10,988 nt of DNA. Origin: Bacteroidales bacterium. GTDB lineage: Bacteria > Bacteroidota > Bacteroidia > Bacteroidales > UBA3663. How positions within the stretch are numbered: the stretch's first letter is position 1; each line of letters opens with the position of its first letter. Below, in pieces: positions 1 through 7,249 of this stretch. The notes below the pieces were generated by a model. That model saw only the letters and a list, made by a program, of their open reading frames with translations, made no database searches and was not told the DNA's origin. Where the stretch lies: contig JAEDEY010000069.1 of NCBI GenBank assembly GCA_016293065.1, positions 1-10,988 on the forward strand, read 5' to 3'. Both the position numbers and the translations under genes were made by a program.

Positions 1-1420
1 TATAGCTCTTCAGTCGCACGATATTCTGCTGAGGATCCTCCTGTGGCAGTTCGAATGCCTTATGTATCTTCTCTCCATCGAAATATGAGATATAGATGCG
101 GCTATAGTTGCCATCGTCACGTCGGCTTGCGCACATTAACCAACGTCCGTTGCTCGACCACGACGGATAGCTCTCGGCATAATGCTGAGAGTTCAAGCCA
201 GAGGCATTGACAAACATCGGTTGTGAACATACAATAGAATCCTGAGCAAGCCTCATCACCCTGATATCTGCATCATGATGCCAGATATTGAAACAGCCAT
301 AGCCACCTTCGGCAAAAGCTAAAAACTGACCGTCAGGACTAACACGAGGCAAGCTGACGCTTCTACCCAGTGAATCTGCCACATAGACAGTCTCTTCTTC
401 ACCGAAACTCAATGTCGAGGGGTCGAACGGACGATAATAGAGGTTATATCTCAGTTCTTTAAAATCCGACCTATAGTCGTCGGAATTAGCTACCTGAGCA
501 GGAGCAGAACAATAATACAGACCTTGTCCATCAGGAGTCCATGTAGGGAAAACCTCAAGTCGGTCAGAGTCGTTCGCGATGACCAGCACAGAATCTCGGT
601 CAATGTCGTAAAGCACCAAATCGCTCTCGGTATCGAACACCTCTACCTTGTTCTTGTCGGCTGTGTGAAAATACTGATGTGTCTGGTTGGTCGAAAAAGC
701 TATAAGTCGGCGAGTCGGATGCCACGAAGGATAGACACCCGCACTTATCGTATTCTGACGCTTCAGATTAACCTTCCTTGGCTTTCCATCCACTACAATC
801 ACAGTGCCACCATTGAGCACACGCACATGGAACATCATGTTGTCTGTGCCATAGTTCTGATAGGAATGGCAGTTGATACATTGTCCGTTGCGATTATTAC
901 CCGTAACCATATTATTGAATATCTCCGACTCGTCAAACGAAGACAACTGTCGTTGAGCAATAGACATACGGTTATAAATAACATAGCTTGGTTCTATCAG
1001 TCGGTATGAGACATAGTCATCAATCGGGTCACAGGCAATATTGATAGCGAATTGACCGAAACCCACCCATTGCAGGTTTGACCGTTGCTGACAAAATACA
1101 GAAACCTTGATGCTGCCTCCAATAGACTCGTCTCTCAGTTGCTGCCATTCGTCTTGAGGAATCATCACCTTTTCCTCTTTTCCATAGACCTGTCGCGTGC
1201 CTTTTGCCGACTCGAACACTGCCACAATTCCAGAATATGCAGAATCTGCTAACATAAAATTGAGTGGGGCGATATTCGACGGCACAGTCACATCGGTATA
1301 GTCTGGAAAAATCGAAGGCAAGGCATCGACCGAGGAACTCACCTCTGGAATCTCGGGATGAGATGAACAAGAGACAAGAGCCAAAAACAAACACAAAATA
1401 TGTAAATCAAATCTTCTCAT
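1..1420 (-). CDS. PD40/TolB-like beta-propeller lipoprotein with a C-x-x-C-H motif (C-terminus beyond window)
   Basis: The frame is open from the ATG at 1418-1420 to the window edge: 473 codons, with no stop reached. The N-terminus is a lipoprotein signal (charged MRR, hydrophobic residues 5-16, lipobox LVSC with Cys18), so the product should be anchored in the cell envelope. Residues about 40-135 form a domain I do not recognise. A C-I-N-C-H motif sits at 181-185. From about 225 onward there are four PD40-like blade motifs (YPSWHP near 230, FPTWTPDG near 291, LPRVSPDG near 357, YPSWSSNG near 418), as in TolB-type propellers. The C-x-x-C-H is the usual attachment signature for covalent heme c, but heme binding is inference. 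The gene starts 31 bases after the membrane-protein gene and is probably cotranscribed with it. Arg codons CGA and AGA are frequent, unlike the xylan genes. The family is clear; the function is unknown. Confidence 0.85.
   Translation of the reverse strand, partial: MRRFDLHILCLFLALVSCSSHPEIPEVSSSVDALPSIFPDYTDVTVPSNIAPLNFMLADSAYSGIVAVFESAKGTRQVYGKEEKVMIPQDEWQQLRDESIGGSIKVSVFCQQRSNLQWVGFGQFAINIACDPIDDYVSYRLIEPSYVIYNRMSIAQRQLSSFDESEIFNNMVTGNNRNGQCINCHSYQNYGTDNMMFHVRVLNGGTVIVVDGKPRKVNLKRQNTISAGVYPSWHPTRRLIAFSTNQTHQYFHTADKNKVEVFDTESDLVLYDIDRDSVLVIANDSDRLEVFPTWTPDGQGLYYCSAPAQVANSDDYRSDFKELRYNLYYRPFDPSTLSFGEEETVYVADSLGRSVSLPRVSPDGQFLAFAEGGYGCFNIWHHDADIRVMRLAQDSIVCSQPMFVNASGLNSQHYAESYPSWSSNGRWLMCASRRDDGNYSRIYISYFDGEKIHKAFELPQEDPQQNIVRLKSY
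866..880 (-). other. C-x-x-C-H heme-c-type motif within the PD40 lipoprotein
   Basis: These five codons read Cys-Ile-Asn-Cys-His (residues 181-185), preceded by Asn-Gly-Gln and followed by Ser-Tyr-Gln. This is the consensus recognised by cytochrome c maturation systems. It lies between the N-terminal domain and the first propeller blade. Only one copy occurs in the visible part. The motif is seen directly; heme attachment is not shown. A metal site or a disulfide are alternatives. Confidence 0.6.
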
Positions 1421-1425
1421 AACAG

Positions 1426-1453
1426 CAACTTCACATCTTAACAACTTCACATC
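1426..1453 (-). repeat. 12-bp direct repeat in the gap between the two left-hand genes
   Basis: The 12-mer caacttcacatc (plus strand) occurs at 1426-1437 and again at 1442-1453, a period of 16 bases. The second copy overlaps the stop codon of the membrane-protein gene (1452-1454); the other lies just upstream of the lipoprotein ATG at 1420. It could be a local slippage duplication or a paired binding site. Nothing else is seen in this 31-base gap. Confidence 0.6.
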
Positions 1454-3254
1454 AATATCTGCTTCGTCCGAAGCTCGTATGCCACCAGTAAGTTCCGCTC
1501 CACTTGCCGCGCAAAGCCTCACCTATCGTTTCATTGTCATATCCAGCATCCTTCAACACCTGATACTGACGACGGAAAGAGACATAGTTCTGAACTGTCG
1601 AGTCATTGATTTTCACCTTGAATGGCATCTCTATCGGGAATCGTTCCATGAAACAGCAATAAGCCTCTTGATAGTGAAGTGGCAACACCTGGTCGGGCTC
1701 AACCTGAGCAAAGGCGATGAAACAAGGCCAAAAGAGACTTGGCTCGCCAGTAAGCATCGAATGGAACAAAGCTATCTCGCGCACCGTTGCCCACCCTGAT
1801 TCACTCGAGTTACTGAAAATGTTGATCAGATAGTTCTCGGCATTGTTGCCATCGGAGTCGAGCACATCGGCAAAAGCACTGTCAAGTTCCTTAATCAGCG
1901 GAGACACTGGCTTTGGTTGCCAATCAACATAGAACAAATGACTATGGAGCAATGTCAGATAGCGTTCGGCTGCCTTTGTCTCGCCCTTGGCGAGTGCCGA
2001 CCTACACAGATTCATCAATACAAATGGCGAATAACCATAAGTGACAGCAAACTCCGTTGCCCATCGTGTCGCAAACACTATCTTTCCATAGTTGTAATAG
2101 ATGATTGGAGCAGCAATCTGCATGGAATTGACATTCAGCGAATCTGGGTTCTTGATGTCACGTCCGTCATTGCTCAGCTGAAACGACCTGTCTCCAAGTT
2201 CGCCAGTGTTCATCAGAGCAATGTTTTTCAGAACCACCATGGCTCGGCTTGGGCGTGAAGTCTGTTGCGCTTCCTCAACCACCTTTTGCCAATTATCGTC
2301 AAGAGAATATTTCACCATTCGCATCTCGGCAAGGTAGTTATAATCCTTGAACATGAACTGCCACACGCCAAGAAATGCAATAGCTGAAACAAGCAGTGTC
2401 ACGACAGCATAGACATATATCCCGCGTTTGGAAGTCGATTCGCTTCTTTCATTATGTTTTTCACCGAATGCTGAGAAAACAAAAATAGCTAGAGTTGTAA
2501 TTGCCAAAAGGATGTATGGAACAGATTGCCTGATATGGAATACCGCCTGATCATCGAACAAAGGGAAGCCTGCTCGCCATAGCATCTCATTGGAAGTGCC
2601 ATCGAACAGAATGTATTTGTATATTGTAGGAGATAGAATTGCCAGAAGAATAATGAGAGCTTTCAACCCGTTTGTACGAATCAAAGCAGGAAGAACGCAT
2701 AAGACAAACAGGAAACTGAACCAGCCAACGACTGGATAAAGCAAGATGGCAATGAGCAATACAATGAATGAAGAGTGATTGCGCGGCAGGACATAGTCCT
2801 TGACTACGCACAACACAGAAAGCATAAGCAGAAAAGCAACAGACTGAGAGAAAAACAGTCCGTATTCCTTGATAATATAAACCCAATAGCCTATCCCTAC
2901 GACCCCAAGCAAAAGACAAGACAAAGGCAGCAAAAAAAGAGCCGACCAACGTGTTGACAGACCAGAAGCTTTGAGTCCAAGAAAATAGCTGAGAGTCCAT
3001 ATCAGAATCAGGGCAATCGCACCCAAAAGGGGATAATAGCATAACTGGGAAAGCCAGCAGCCTACCCATTTCATCAATCCAAAAGGCTCGTTGAAGAGGT
3101 CATCAAAAAACAGTGAGCCTTCTATAAAGGGCGTTCGCAGATGTATTGTATATAGCAGATCCTGATAGAAGCCAAGCAAGACAAAGCCTGATATGGCTGC
3201 AAAGACAAGAGCAGGAACAATGCGTTTGATACAAGAAAATGAGAACAGATGCAT
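1452..3254 (-). CDS. Polytopic membrane protein with helical C-terminal domain, DUF6057-like
   Basis: I chose the ATG at 3252-3254, giving 600 residues. The frame stays open up to 3404, but that longer version would overlap the xylanase 3' end and translate through the hairpin at 3272-3304, so it is unlikely. Hydrophobic segments lie near residues 11-31, 71-93, 103-126, 134-152, 162-190, 197-214, 244-264 and 279-300, so about eight membrane spans. From about 305 the protein is soluble and helix-rich. Stretches such as 392-440, with alternating small and aromatic residues, suggest TPR-like helical hairpins. From memory this resembles the Bacteroidota family DUF6057, which has no known reaction. 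It sits downstream of the xylanase but behind a probable terminator, and 31 bases before a PD40 lipoprotein gene. The layout suggests an inner-membrane partner for that lipoprotein; this is inference. A nearly membrane-integral glycan-processing or polymer-export role cannot be excluded. Confidence 0.8.
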   Translation of the reverse strand: MHLFSFSCIKRIVPALVFAAISGFVLLGFYQDLLYTIHLRTPFIEGSLFFDDLFNEPFGLMKWVGCWLSQLCYYPLLGAIALILIWTLSYFLGLKASGLSTRWSALFLLPLSCLLLGVVGIGYWVYIIKEYGLFFSQSVAFLLMLSVLCVVKDYVLPRNHSSFIVLLIAILLYPVVGWFSFLFVLCVLPALIRTNGLKALIILLAILSPTIYKYILFDGTSNEMLWRAGFPLFDDQAVFHIRQSVPYILLAITTLAIFVFSAFGEKHNERSESTSKRGIYVYAVVTLLVSAIAFLGVWQFMFKDYNYLAEMRMVKYSLDDNWQKVVEEAQQTSRPSRAMVVLKNIALMNTGELGDRSFQLSNDGRDIKNPDSLNVNSMQIAAPIIYYNYGKIVFATRWATEFAVTYGYSPFVLMNLCRSALAKGETKAAERYLTLLHSHLFYVDWQPKPVSPLIKELDSAFADVLDSDGNNAENYLINIFSNSSESGWATVREIALFHSMLTGEPSLFWPCFIAFAQVEPDQVLPLHYQEAYCCFMERFPIEMPFKVKINDSTVQNYVSFRRQYQVLKDAGYDNETIGEALRGKWSGTYWWHTSFGRSRY

Positions 3255-3304
3255 ATAGTATAAATAAAGAAGTCCCCAAAGAGCACATGATGCCCTTTGG
3301 AGAC
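3255..3304 (-). terminator. Probable intrinsic terminator after the xylanase gene
   Basis: Read on the minus strand, 3304-3292 pairs with 3284-3272 as a 13-bp stem (two G-U pairs, otherwise perfect) around a 7-base loop at 3285-3291. A T-rich tail (TTCTTTATTTAT) follows directly. The hairpin begins 14 bases after the GH10 stop codon, the usual place for a factor-independent terminator. The ATG of the next gene lies only 17 bases beyond the stem, so the same structure could also limit that gene's translation or act as a partial read-through point. This 64-base gap (3255-3318) holds no obvious Bacteroidota promoter motif. Confidence 0.72.
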
Positions 3305-3318
3305 CTTTATGATAGAAA

Positions 3319-6135
3319 TTACTTAGCAAGACCTTCTGTCCAACCGCGGTAGATATACTTGCGGTTCCAGTTGAGATCCCAGATACCAACAGGAGTATCT
3401 GCACGCCAGCCAGAGCCCTTAGGGCTATCGGTCAAGCACCACTGAGTGATACCATACTGCTGGTTAGCAGGAACGTTGGCAAAGTACTGCTCGATGATCC
3501 ACTTGTAGTACTCTTCCATCTGCTTCTCCATATCGTCGGTCATCTCGTCGAGAGTAGCATCCTTGCCGTCCTTCTTCACATAGCCCATATCGAGCTCAGA
3601 GATACGAACGAGCTTGCCTGTTGCTGCCATCAGCTTGAATGAGTTGACGATAGCGTTCTTCTTGCTTTCGAGTGTCTTGGCATCTTCGTAGTAAGAAATG
3701 TGCATCTGAGTACCGATACCATCGATCTTAGTAACGCCATCCTCCTCCCAACGCTTGATCCAATTGATGAGAGACTTAACCTTGTGGTTGTTGTCCCAGT
3801 CGCTTTCGAGGTTGTAGTCGTTGATGAAGAGCTTGAGCTGACCATCGTCGCCACCCTTCTCTTCGAGAGACTTAGCATAGTACTTGCGAGCAAGACGAAC
3901 AGCCTGACGGACATACTCGAGGTCGCCCATGCCATCCTGCCAGAAGAAGTCGTTGGCATTGTCGGCACTTCCATGCTGGAGAGTATAGAAACCACCGTCA
4001 TTACCATCGCCTGCGATTGCCTCGTTGACAACATCCCAAGCCTTGACATGACCCTCACATGCTTCCATCATTCCTGCAATCCACTTATCCATTGCCCAGA
4101 CGAGAGTATCGTGTTTCTCTTCTGGAGTCAAAGGAATAGTGCTCTTGACCTCCTGTTCTACCTCCGACCATACACGGATATTATCGAAGTAGTATGTCAC
4201 ATCCTGTCCACGATCCTTTGAAAGGTTGAATGCAATAGAACCAAGACCATTGCCACCAGCCATTGAAGCATCGACAGTCAAAACCTTACTATAGGTCTGC
4301 CATTCGGTAGTGAATGCAGGAGAACCGATACAAGCCCAGTGCTGGTATGCACCTGGTGCTCCATGTGCCTGTGTGTCAGCATTTGCAGGAACAGAAGCCT
4401 TGTAGTCGAACTTGACATTGACAACTGTACCCTCAGCCAAAGGCTCGTTGAGCTTAATCCAGAACTGAGAATCCCAATCCTGAGAAGCACCTGCCTTGCT
4501 GAGAACCTTCACACCACGAGAACCATTGACACCGATGCCATCTTCGATGACAGTCTCGAATGCACCATTGTTCTCTTTGCGCACGAAGTTGGCAGCTTCA
4601 TCGCCCTCCATGTCAGAGTTGTTGACGTAATCAACAACAACAATCTCCATCTTAGGAACCTCCTTCTCTTCACCATAATACCACTCGATGCCCGAGAAGT
4701 AGTACGTGATCTGAGTACCAGGATCTGAGCTCTTATTCTTGTTTAGGTTGAATGCAATAGTCTGCTGTTCGCCACCACCCTCAGCGGGGATAGTAGATTC
4801 CCACTCCAGCTTCTTCCATTCAGTGGTGAATGTTGGGTTCGGAGAGAGCATTGCCCAATGCTTATAATTACCAGGAGTGCTATGTACCTGCGAATCAGTA
4901 CCAATCTCCTTAGTAGCCTTAACCCACATAGACAACTTGTATTTCTCACCAGCCTCCCACTTCTTGTTAGGAGTATAGATAAAGAACTGAGTATCCCACT
5001 CCTCGGCAGGATTGGTCTTACCAACAACCTTGATGCAGTTTGCGCCATTAGGACCCTCGCCTACGATAATCTCAGCTGGATGGTCTTCCGCAGAAGTTGC
5101 ATCACGCACTACGAAGCAATCGGTTGACTGGCCAGCTTCCATAGCAGAGTTGGTAATGGCATTGGTGAAGACCGTGACATATTCAACATTGCTTTCGCCA
5201 AGCACTTCCTCTTCAACTGCAAAAGAAGGGCCATTCCAGTTGTTGCGCCAACCTGTCATTGCTCCATCCTCGAAATTGCCACAAGCGATGAGGTTCTCTT
5301 CTGAACCCGCAGCAGTGAGGACAAGGTCATCGAAGCAGATTGCACCATCGAACTTACCGAACACGAGCTGTAAGCAATCCTCAGGGAAAGCAGCTTCCCA
5401 TGTCCACTTTACAGTTGTCCACTCTTTAGCAACAGGGTACTCTGCAAGATACTGGAGATCGTTAGATCCACCCCACTGATTCTTGTTGTCAGAAGCATTC
5501 CAGATAGGCCAGAGACCCACAACGCCTTCATTGTCCTTACCTTTAACCTTTACAGACAAGGTATATGTAACACCCTGCTGCAGAGGAGTTGGCAAGTCGT
5601 AAAGAGCTTGTTTATCCCAAGAATTAGCAGCTGCTGGAGCTGTGTACGCAATGTACTTGTTCTTTTTACCTGAATTAGGGTCAACTGGCTTTGGCTTGTC
5701 AGCGAGAAGCGAGTTCAAGTACTTAGGACGCTGCTGAGCGTGCCATGCGAGAGTGTGACCATAGACAGTGATACCTGCGTCAACAGCATCGAGCACGAAA
5801 GTATTGACAGTACCGAAGTCCATGTTACCCTTGTCATCGACACATGAAGCATACTTCATAGCATTGCCTGCAACCACTTCGTCGAAGTTTGTCACGGCTA
5901 CGTTGTATTCAGTGAGCTTCTTGCTGAAATCAGGAGCGCTGAGTGCAGCACCCAGCTTGAAGTCTGGGTGAGCACTGCGGTCGATATATTCCTTGAGAGG
6001 CTGGAACTCTGCAAGTTCTGCCATCTTTTCGAGATTGGCAGGTTTCTGAGCAACGAATTCAGGATCGAATTCATCTGCACATGATGCCATCATGAGGATG
6101 GCAAATGCACCTGGAAGAATATATTTCTTGTTCAT
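3319..6135 (-). CDS. xyn10C: Cell-surface GH10 endo-1,4-beta-xylanase with CBM modules inserted in the catalytic domain
   Basis: This enzyme should hydrolyse internal beta-1,4 bonds of xylan at the cell surface. I take the ATG at 6133-6135 (938 residues); an in-frame TTG four codons upstream is less likely. The signal peptide ends in lipobox MMASC with Cys19. The GH10 domain comes in two pieces. The first (about 40-148) carries the subsite motif YGHTLAWH at 125-132. The second (about 664-938) has the acid/base Glu705 in WDVVNEA, the nucleophile Glu847 in ISELDM, and a late Trp motif QWCLTD near 898. Between them lies an insert of about 500 residues with CBM4/9-like modules: an incomplete one at 158-276 and two similar ones at about 317-487 and 496-656. 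Both catalytic residues are present, so the enzyme should be active. Described Prevotella and Bacteroides Xyn10C-type enzymes share the split design, usually with two modules. It starts 20 bases after the xusE-like gene and ends the operon. Confidence 0.96.
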   Translation of the reverse strand: MNKKYILPGAFAILMMASCADEFDPEFVAQKPANLEKMAELAEFQPLKEYIDRSAHPDFKLGAALSAPDFSKKLTEYNVAVTNFDEVVAGNAMKYASCVDDKGNMDFGTVNTFVLDAVDAGITVYGHTLAWHAQQRPKYLNSLLADKPKPVDPNSGKKNKYIAYTAPAAANSWDKQALYDLPTPLQQGVTYTLSVKVKGKDNEGVVGLWPIWNASDNKNQWGGSNDLQYLAEYPVAKEWTTVKWTWEAAFPEDCLQLVFGKFDGAICFDDLVLTAAGSEENLIACGNFEDGAMTGWRNNWNGPSFAVEEEVLGESNVEYVTVFTNAITNSAMEAGQSTDCFVVRDATSAEDHPAEIIVGEGPNGANCIKVVGKTNPAEEWDTQFFIYTPNKKWEAGEKYKLSMWVKATKEIGTDSQVHSTPGNYKHWAMLSPNPTFTTEWKKLEWESTIPAEGGGEQQTIAFNLNKNKSSDPGTQITYYFSGIEWYYGEEKEVPKMEIVVVDYVNNSDMEGDEAANFVRKENNGAFETVIEDGIGVNGSRGVKVLSKAGASQDWDSQFWIKLNEPLAEGTVVNVKFDYKASVPANADTQAHGAPGAYQHWACIGSPAFTTEWQTYSKVLTVDASMAGGNGLGSIAFNLSKDRGQDVTYYFDNIRVWSEVEQEVKSTIPLTPEEKHDTLVWAMDKWIAGMMEACEGHVKAWDVVNEAIAGDGNDGGFYTLQHGSADNANDFFWQDGMGDLEYVRQAVRLARKYYAKSLEEKGGDDGQLKLFINDYNLESDWDNNHKVKSLINWIKRWEEDGVTKIDGIGTQMHISYYEDAKTLESKKNAIVNSFKLMAATGKLVRISELDMGYVKKDGKDATLDEMTDDMEKQMEEYYKWIIEQYFANVPANQQYGITQWCLTDSPKGSGWRADTPVGIWDLNWNRKYIYRGWTEGLAK
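4168..5187 (-). repeat. Tandem duplicated CBM4/9-like modules inside the xylanase
   Basis: Two successive protein modules repeat with a period of about 173 residues. Shared landmarks are WDTQF/WDSQF (Trp380, Trp554), a Pro-Gly-x-Tyr-x-His-Trp-Ala block (Trp427, Trp600), FTTEW (Trp440, Trp612), IAFNL (460, 634) and a TYYF strand near the end. The DNA also keeps short identical blocks, for example gaatgcaatag near 4231 and near 4749. Such modules bind single xylan or beta-glucan chains in clefts lined with aromatic residues. The repetition is seen directly; ligand binding is inferred from the family. Confidence 0.85.
5308..5664 (-). other. Incomplete CBM4/9-like module A in the xylanase insert
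   Basis: Residues about 158-276 align by eye with the later two thirds of the duplicated modules: a W-D-x-Q start (Trp173), an L-x-x-G-x-x-Y strand near 185, an EWTTVKW strand near 238 and a closing F-D-D-L-x-L strand near 268. The N-terminal 40 to 50 residues of a full module are missing in front. A stretch just behind (NLIACGNFEDG at 281-291) looks like a module N-terminal strand. It may be a decayed, permuted or strand-swapped module. The assignment to CBM4/9 is by pattern only. Confidence 0.55.
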
Positions 6136-6155
6136 AATCCTATACAATTATTATA

Positions 6156-7220
6156 TTACTTCTTAAGTGTAACAGAAAACTCCTCGACAGTGTTGCCGGC
6201 GCCACGACGCTGAACAGCCATGTCATAGTCGATGCTGTACTGAACATCGCCCCAATCGGCTGTAAGCTGAAGCTTGAGACCATCGTTAGCATCCTTTCTG
6301 TGGAGATTACCCCAAGCGTATGTTGGAGACTTCTCAGAGAAAGTACCGCTACCAGAAATCTTCACACCTTCTGTTGCACTTGTAACAGTACAGCTGTTGC
6401 CACTGAATGTGAGAAGAGCTGTCGCTGTATAAGTCTTATCGCCTGCTGCAGTTGAGAGGTCGAGAGATACGACGTTCTCGCCACAGGTCTTGAGATAGAT
6501 GATAGAACCTGTAGGAATACGCTCCCAGTCTTCTGCCTTTATCTCAGATTTAGTTGGGTTGCCACCGAGTGTAGTGGTTGCTGTACCCATTGGGAGGTAA
6601 TAACCCTCGTACTTTGAGATATAGCGCACACAGTAGAGAACGTAGTCCTGAGGAGCTACAAACCATGCATCACCATCGAAGCGGCTGCCAGACTCGATAC
6701 CTGGGTTGTACTCACCTGCAAGGATGCGGTCAGCACCAGTCTGTGTCTTCATCACTACAGGAATCACATACTTTGCCTGATATGACTTAGGATCGGCAAA
6801 GAAGGCATCGGTAAGCTGTACATCGACATAACCCTGCAATTCACCCTTATAATCGATAGTCGTACTGCTCATCTGATAGTGAGAAGCAGGCATTGGAAGG
6901 ACAGGATCTGTGCATGCGATATCGAAGTAGAGATTATCGCAGAGAGAGTTTTCTACAGCCACATCGACCTTCACCTTATACTTCTTTCCGCTGTAAGCGC
7001 CACCCATTGTTGAGTAAATCTTGCAAGCGCGAGTATCGTTGTCGGCAGTAGAACCAGTATCATCAGTACCCAGAACCATTGTGCGGATTGGAGTCTGATA
7101 AGCGAAATATACAGTCTGCTCGTCATAGTCAGGATAGTTCACATCATCGCTTTCACAAGATGCAAATCCTGCAAAGATGACGCCAGCTGCAATTGCTTTG
7201 AAAATATTCTTAGTTCTCAT
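6156..7220 (-). CDS. xusE: XusE-like surface glycan-binding lipoprotein (DUF1735/DUF5627 type)
   Basis: This lies where xylan loci encode XusE, between the SusD gene and the GH10 gene, and probably holds xylan at the surface beside the SusC/SusD complex. I chose the ATG at 7218-7220 (354 residues) because it starts a clean lipoprotein signal: MRTK, a hydrophobic stretch, then lipobox FASC with Cys22, followed by acidic ESDD as in surface-exported Bacteroidota lipoproteins. An ATG at 7256 in frame would overlap the SusD stop and add a non-signal-like leader. Residues about 35-165 look like a BT_3987/DUF1735 beta-sandwich (YPDYDEQTVYFAYQ near 29-42). Residues about 190-352 look like a DUF5627-type beta domain starting VLYCVRYISKYEGYY and ending in beta strands. 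The family names are from memory. No catalytic motif is seen. The gap is 29 bases to the SusD gene and 20 bases to the xylanase gene. Binding of xylan is inference from context. Confidence 0.85.
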   Translation of the reverse strand: MRTKNIFKAIAAGVIFAGFASCESDDVNYPDYDEQTVYFAYQTPIRTMVLGTDDTGSTADNDTRACKIYSTMGGAYSGKKYKVKVDVAVENSLCDNLYFDIACTDPVLPMPASHYQMSSTTIDYKGELQGYVDVQLTDAFFADPKSYQAKYVIPVVMKTQTGADRILAGEYNPGIESGSRFDGDAWFVAPQDYVLYCVRYISKYEGYYLPMGTATTTLGGNPTKSEIKAEDWERIPTGSIIYLKTCGENVVSLDLSTAAGDKTYTATALLTFSGNSCTVTSATEGVKISGSGTFSEKSPTYAWGNLHRKDANDGLKLQLTADWGDVQYSIDYDMAVQRRGAGNTVEEFSVTLKK

Positions 7221-7249
7221 ATTTGTTTTTCGATTAATATTGTGGAGTA

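Noticed and set aside
524..1009. 161-codon plus-strand open frame
   Set aside because: It is antisense to the PD40 lipoprotein gene, has no family likeness, and no gene-start signal is seen.
1029..1394. 121-codon minus-strand open frame starting MFVFGS
   Set aside because: It is a different frame of the PD40 lipoprotein gene. The overlapping frame has a signal peptide, the C-x-x-C-H and four blade motifs, while this one is rich in Arg and Cys with no recognisable domain.
1..1420. Frameshifted or broken gene at the left edge
   Set aside because: Translation from the ATG at 1420 is open through all 473 codons with continuous domain structure, so the gene is merely cut by the window edge.
3255..3404. 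50-residue N-terminal extension of the membrane protein
   Set aside because: It would overlap the GH10 3' end by 86 bases and be translated through the hairpin; the ATG at 3254 leads directly to a membrane segment.
3700..4221. 173-codon plus-strand open frame
   Set aside because: It is antisense to the C-terminal catalytic piece of the xylanase and its sequence is a mirror of biased codon use.
6136..6147. TTG start adding four residues to the xylanase
   Set aside because: The ATG at 6135 starts a standard lipoprotein signal peptide, and TTG starts are uncommon in Bacteroidota.
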